From: Candidatus Sumerlaeota bacterium
Lineage (GTDB): Bacteria; Sumerlaeota; Sumerlaeia; JADFCT01
DNA: 22,615 nucleotides
Direction of reading: 5' to 3'
NCBI GenBank assembly: GCA_026398575.1
Contig: JAPLSP010000052.1
Location: 1-22,615 of the forward strand
A model generated the notes under the pieces. That model was not told the DNA's origin, searched no databases, and saw only the letters and a list, made by a program, of their open reading frames with translations. The position numbers and the translations under genes are program-made. Within the stretch, counting starts at the first letter, position 1; each line of letters begins with the position of its first letter. Shown here piece by piece: positions 21,596 to 22,615 of this stretch.

Positions 21596-22615
21596 TCATT
21601 TGGCGCCAATCTCGAGCGCCCTGACGCGCGTGGAGACGGCGTCCCCAACGGAAATCACGCCGTCCTGATTATAGTCCGCGGCGCGCCCGTCGGCGCCCGT
21701 CAGCGCGACTCTTCCGGTAAGATGATCCAGGATTCGCTGTGAAGTCAAGTAGGCTGTGTAGTTCTGCAAAGTTTGATCCGAAGAAAGGAAGGAATAGCTT
21801 TTCTGAGGCGGATTCAGCGCGTACCCGGACGCGCCCGGCCTCACGAATCCAAACCAATTCCGGGGAACCATCATCTCATAGACGCCGCTGGTGTTCGTTG
21901 TCGCGCTGCTGATGCCATCGGTTGTTCGCACCAGAACGCCGGCAAGCGGATCGCCCACCCATGTTTGGATTTGTCCGGAAATCCGCGCCGGCGAGGGAGA
22001 TGGCGAAGGCGAAGGCGAAGGCGTGGGGGAAGGCGTGGGGCTGGGAGGAGGCGTGGGCGAAGGCGTGGGATGGGGCGTACGGGACGGCGTTGGATGGGGC
22101 GTGGGCGTTGGCGCGGGCGAAGGCGTGGGCGAAGGAGTGGGAAGGACAGGCGCGCCATATCGCAGCGCCATTCCGGCCTGGTCCAGCGCGCTCAAATGCG
22201 TCCGCTGTCCCATGAGATTGAGCCAGCTATAGTAGGCGGGCAGTGGCTCGATGGTATTGAGCGTGGCGGGCGCAATGGAAAACGAGCTCTTGGAGTAGTG
22301 CATTACAGAGTCGAAGTCGTATGCGCCGTAATTCGTGGTCAGGTCCTTGTCGAAGTTGCCCTCCGCGCCCGACTGGACATTTGACAGCAGGATCGTGACG
22401 TAGCTATCCCGGTCCGATCGCGAATGCTCATGATCCAGACCCAGGGCATGCCCGATCTCGTGAGACATGATGAAGCGATAGTTCCAGTTGAAAATGCCCA
22501 TTTGCTGCTGGCCGCCAATCATGCCGACGTACGACCAGTTGCCGGAGTCGTTCATGACATAGATGTAGTTCGACTGGCTAGTCCGCGCGATGAACGTCAC
22601 ATTGGCCACCGCCGT
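21596..22615 (-). CDS. Secreted astacin (M12A) metalloprotease with dockerin-like tail, partial
   Basis: The N-terminus lies outside the window; an internal GTG at 22609 is not the true start. The zinc site reads [19 protein letters not shown], the astacin form of HExxHxxGxxH, and the Met-turn is SVMHYS. A Pro/Thr/Ser linker of about 50 residues (PTPSP repeats, about 21989-22144) follows. Next is a beta-sandwich of the carboxypeptidase-regulatory type ([21 protein letters not shown]...). Last comes a single EF-hand-like dockerin segment with calcium loop [12 protein letters not shown]. The enzyme should cut proteins outside the cell; the tail may bind a surface partner. It ends 18 nt before an ABC-2 permease. 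Confidence 0.85.
   Translation of the reverse strand, partial: TAVANVTFIARTSQSNYIYVMNDSGNWSYVGMIGGQQQMGIFNWNYRFIMSHEIGHALGLDHEHSRSDRDSYVTILLSNVQSGAEGNFDKDLTTNYGAYDFDSVMHYSKSSFSIAPATLNTIEPLPAYYSWLNLMGQRTHLSALDQAGMALRYGAPVLPTPSPTPSPAPTPTPHPTPSRTPHPTPSPTPPPSPTPSPTPSPSPSPSPSPARISGQIQTWVGDPLAGVLVRTTDGISSATTNTSGVYEMMVPRNWFGFVRPGASGYALNPPQKSYSFLSSDQTLQNYTAYLTSQRILDHLTGRVALTGADGRAADYNQDGVISVGDAVSTRVRALEIGAK
21989..22144. repeat. Hexamer-based repeat encoding the PT/PS linker
   Basis: Plus-strand units GGCGAA, GGCGTG and GGGGCG alternate, giving Pro-Ser/Pro-Thr pairs on the minus strand. It separates catalytic and C-terminal domains of the protease and is prone to length change in frame. Confidence 0.7.

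Noticed and set aside
21773..22384. Arg/Gly-rich plus-strand frame opposite the astacin linker
   Set aside because: Antisense of the Pro/Thr/Ser hexamer repeat; no domain or start signal.
1..22615. tRNA, rRNA, riboswitch or IS transposase genes
   Set aside because: No cloverleaf-like sequence, conserved rRNA stretch, recognisable riboswitch core or DDE/HUH transposase was found on either strand by reading; a covariance-model scan would settle small RNAs.

Overview
The window is bacterial, dense and mostly GC-rich (close to 60% by eye), with several paler, AT-richer accessory patches. Nothing in it fixes the organism. A Gld-type ABC operon followed by a DUF4340 gene, a secreted astacin with a dockerin-like Ca-binding tail, a B12-type radical SAM enzyme, and many dispersed palindromes and 7- or 9-nt tandem repeats together suggest an uncultured lineage of the Sumerlaeota/Hydrogenedentota/PVC kind. 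This is inference from style, not a marker-gene assignment. No rRNA, tRNA, phage, IS transposase or CRISPR array was seen.

Layout. Positions 71-1989 (minus): a PEGA lipoprotein translationally coupled to a radical SAM protein. Positions 2230-3330 (minus, AT-richer): a SatD-family gene with a C-terminal helix-turn-helix, followed by a small membrane protein. They are headed by an array of phased palindromes that sits on the best promoter. Positions 3410-5116 (minus): a folate/biopterin-type MFS carrier. Positions 5117-5725: non-coding, with inverted repeats. Positions 5726-10395 (plus): a GldA/GldF/GldG-like ABC export operon plus a DUF4340 protein. Positions 10422-11153 (plus): an ABC ATPase that has lost its signature motif and switch histidine. 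Positions 11347-12812 (minus, convergent): tilS and a small membrane protein. The tilS reading frame carries 22 uninterrupted heptanucleotide repeats. Positions 12990-14753 (plus): ilvB.

Positions 14904-16642 (plus) hold a tight three-gene set: a RelE-like solitary toxin, a Shedu-type (DUF4263) nuclease and a nucleoside-phosphorylase-like protein. The first two are AT-richer than the surroundings and look acquired. This is the best candidate for a defence cassette in an unusual arrangement. A MITE-like inverted repeat follows. Next comes a glycosyltransferase-39-like membrane protein with a TPR tail (16969-18627), then a 208-nt nested hairpin. After it lie an AbiEii-like nucleotidyltransferase without an AbiEi partner (19019-20005, minus), an ABC-2 type permease (20054-21577, minus), and an astacin metalloprotease that runs off the window end (21596-22615, minus).

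Two themes run across the window. First, short tandem repeats of exactly 7 or 9 nt sit at or inside gene ends in the Gld-tilS stretch: in the ATPase C-terminus, at the GldG-like stop codon, at the DUF4340 start, after the degenerate ATPase and inside tilS. Second, conflict or stress genes (SatD, RelE-like, Shedu, AbiEii-like) are scattered between housekeeping blocks and lie next to palindromic repeat elements.
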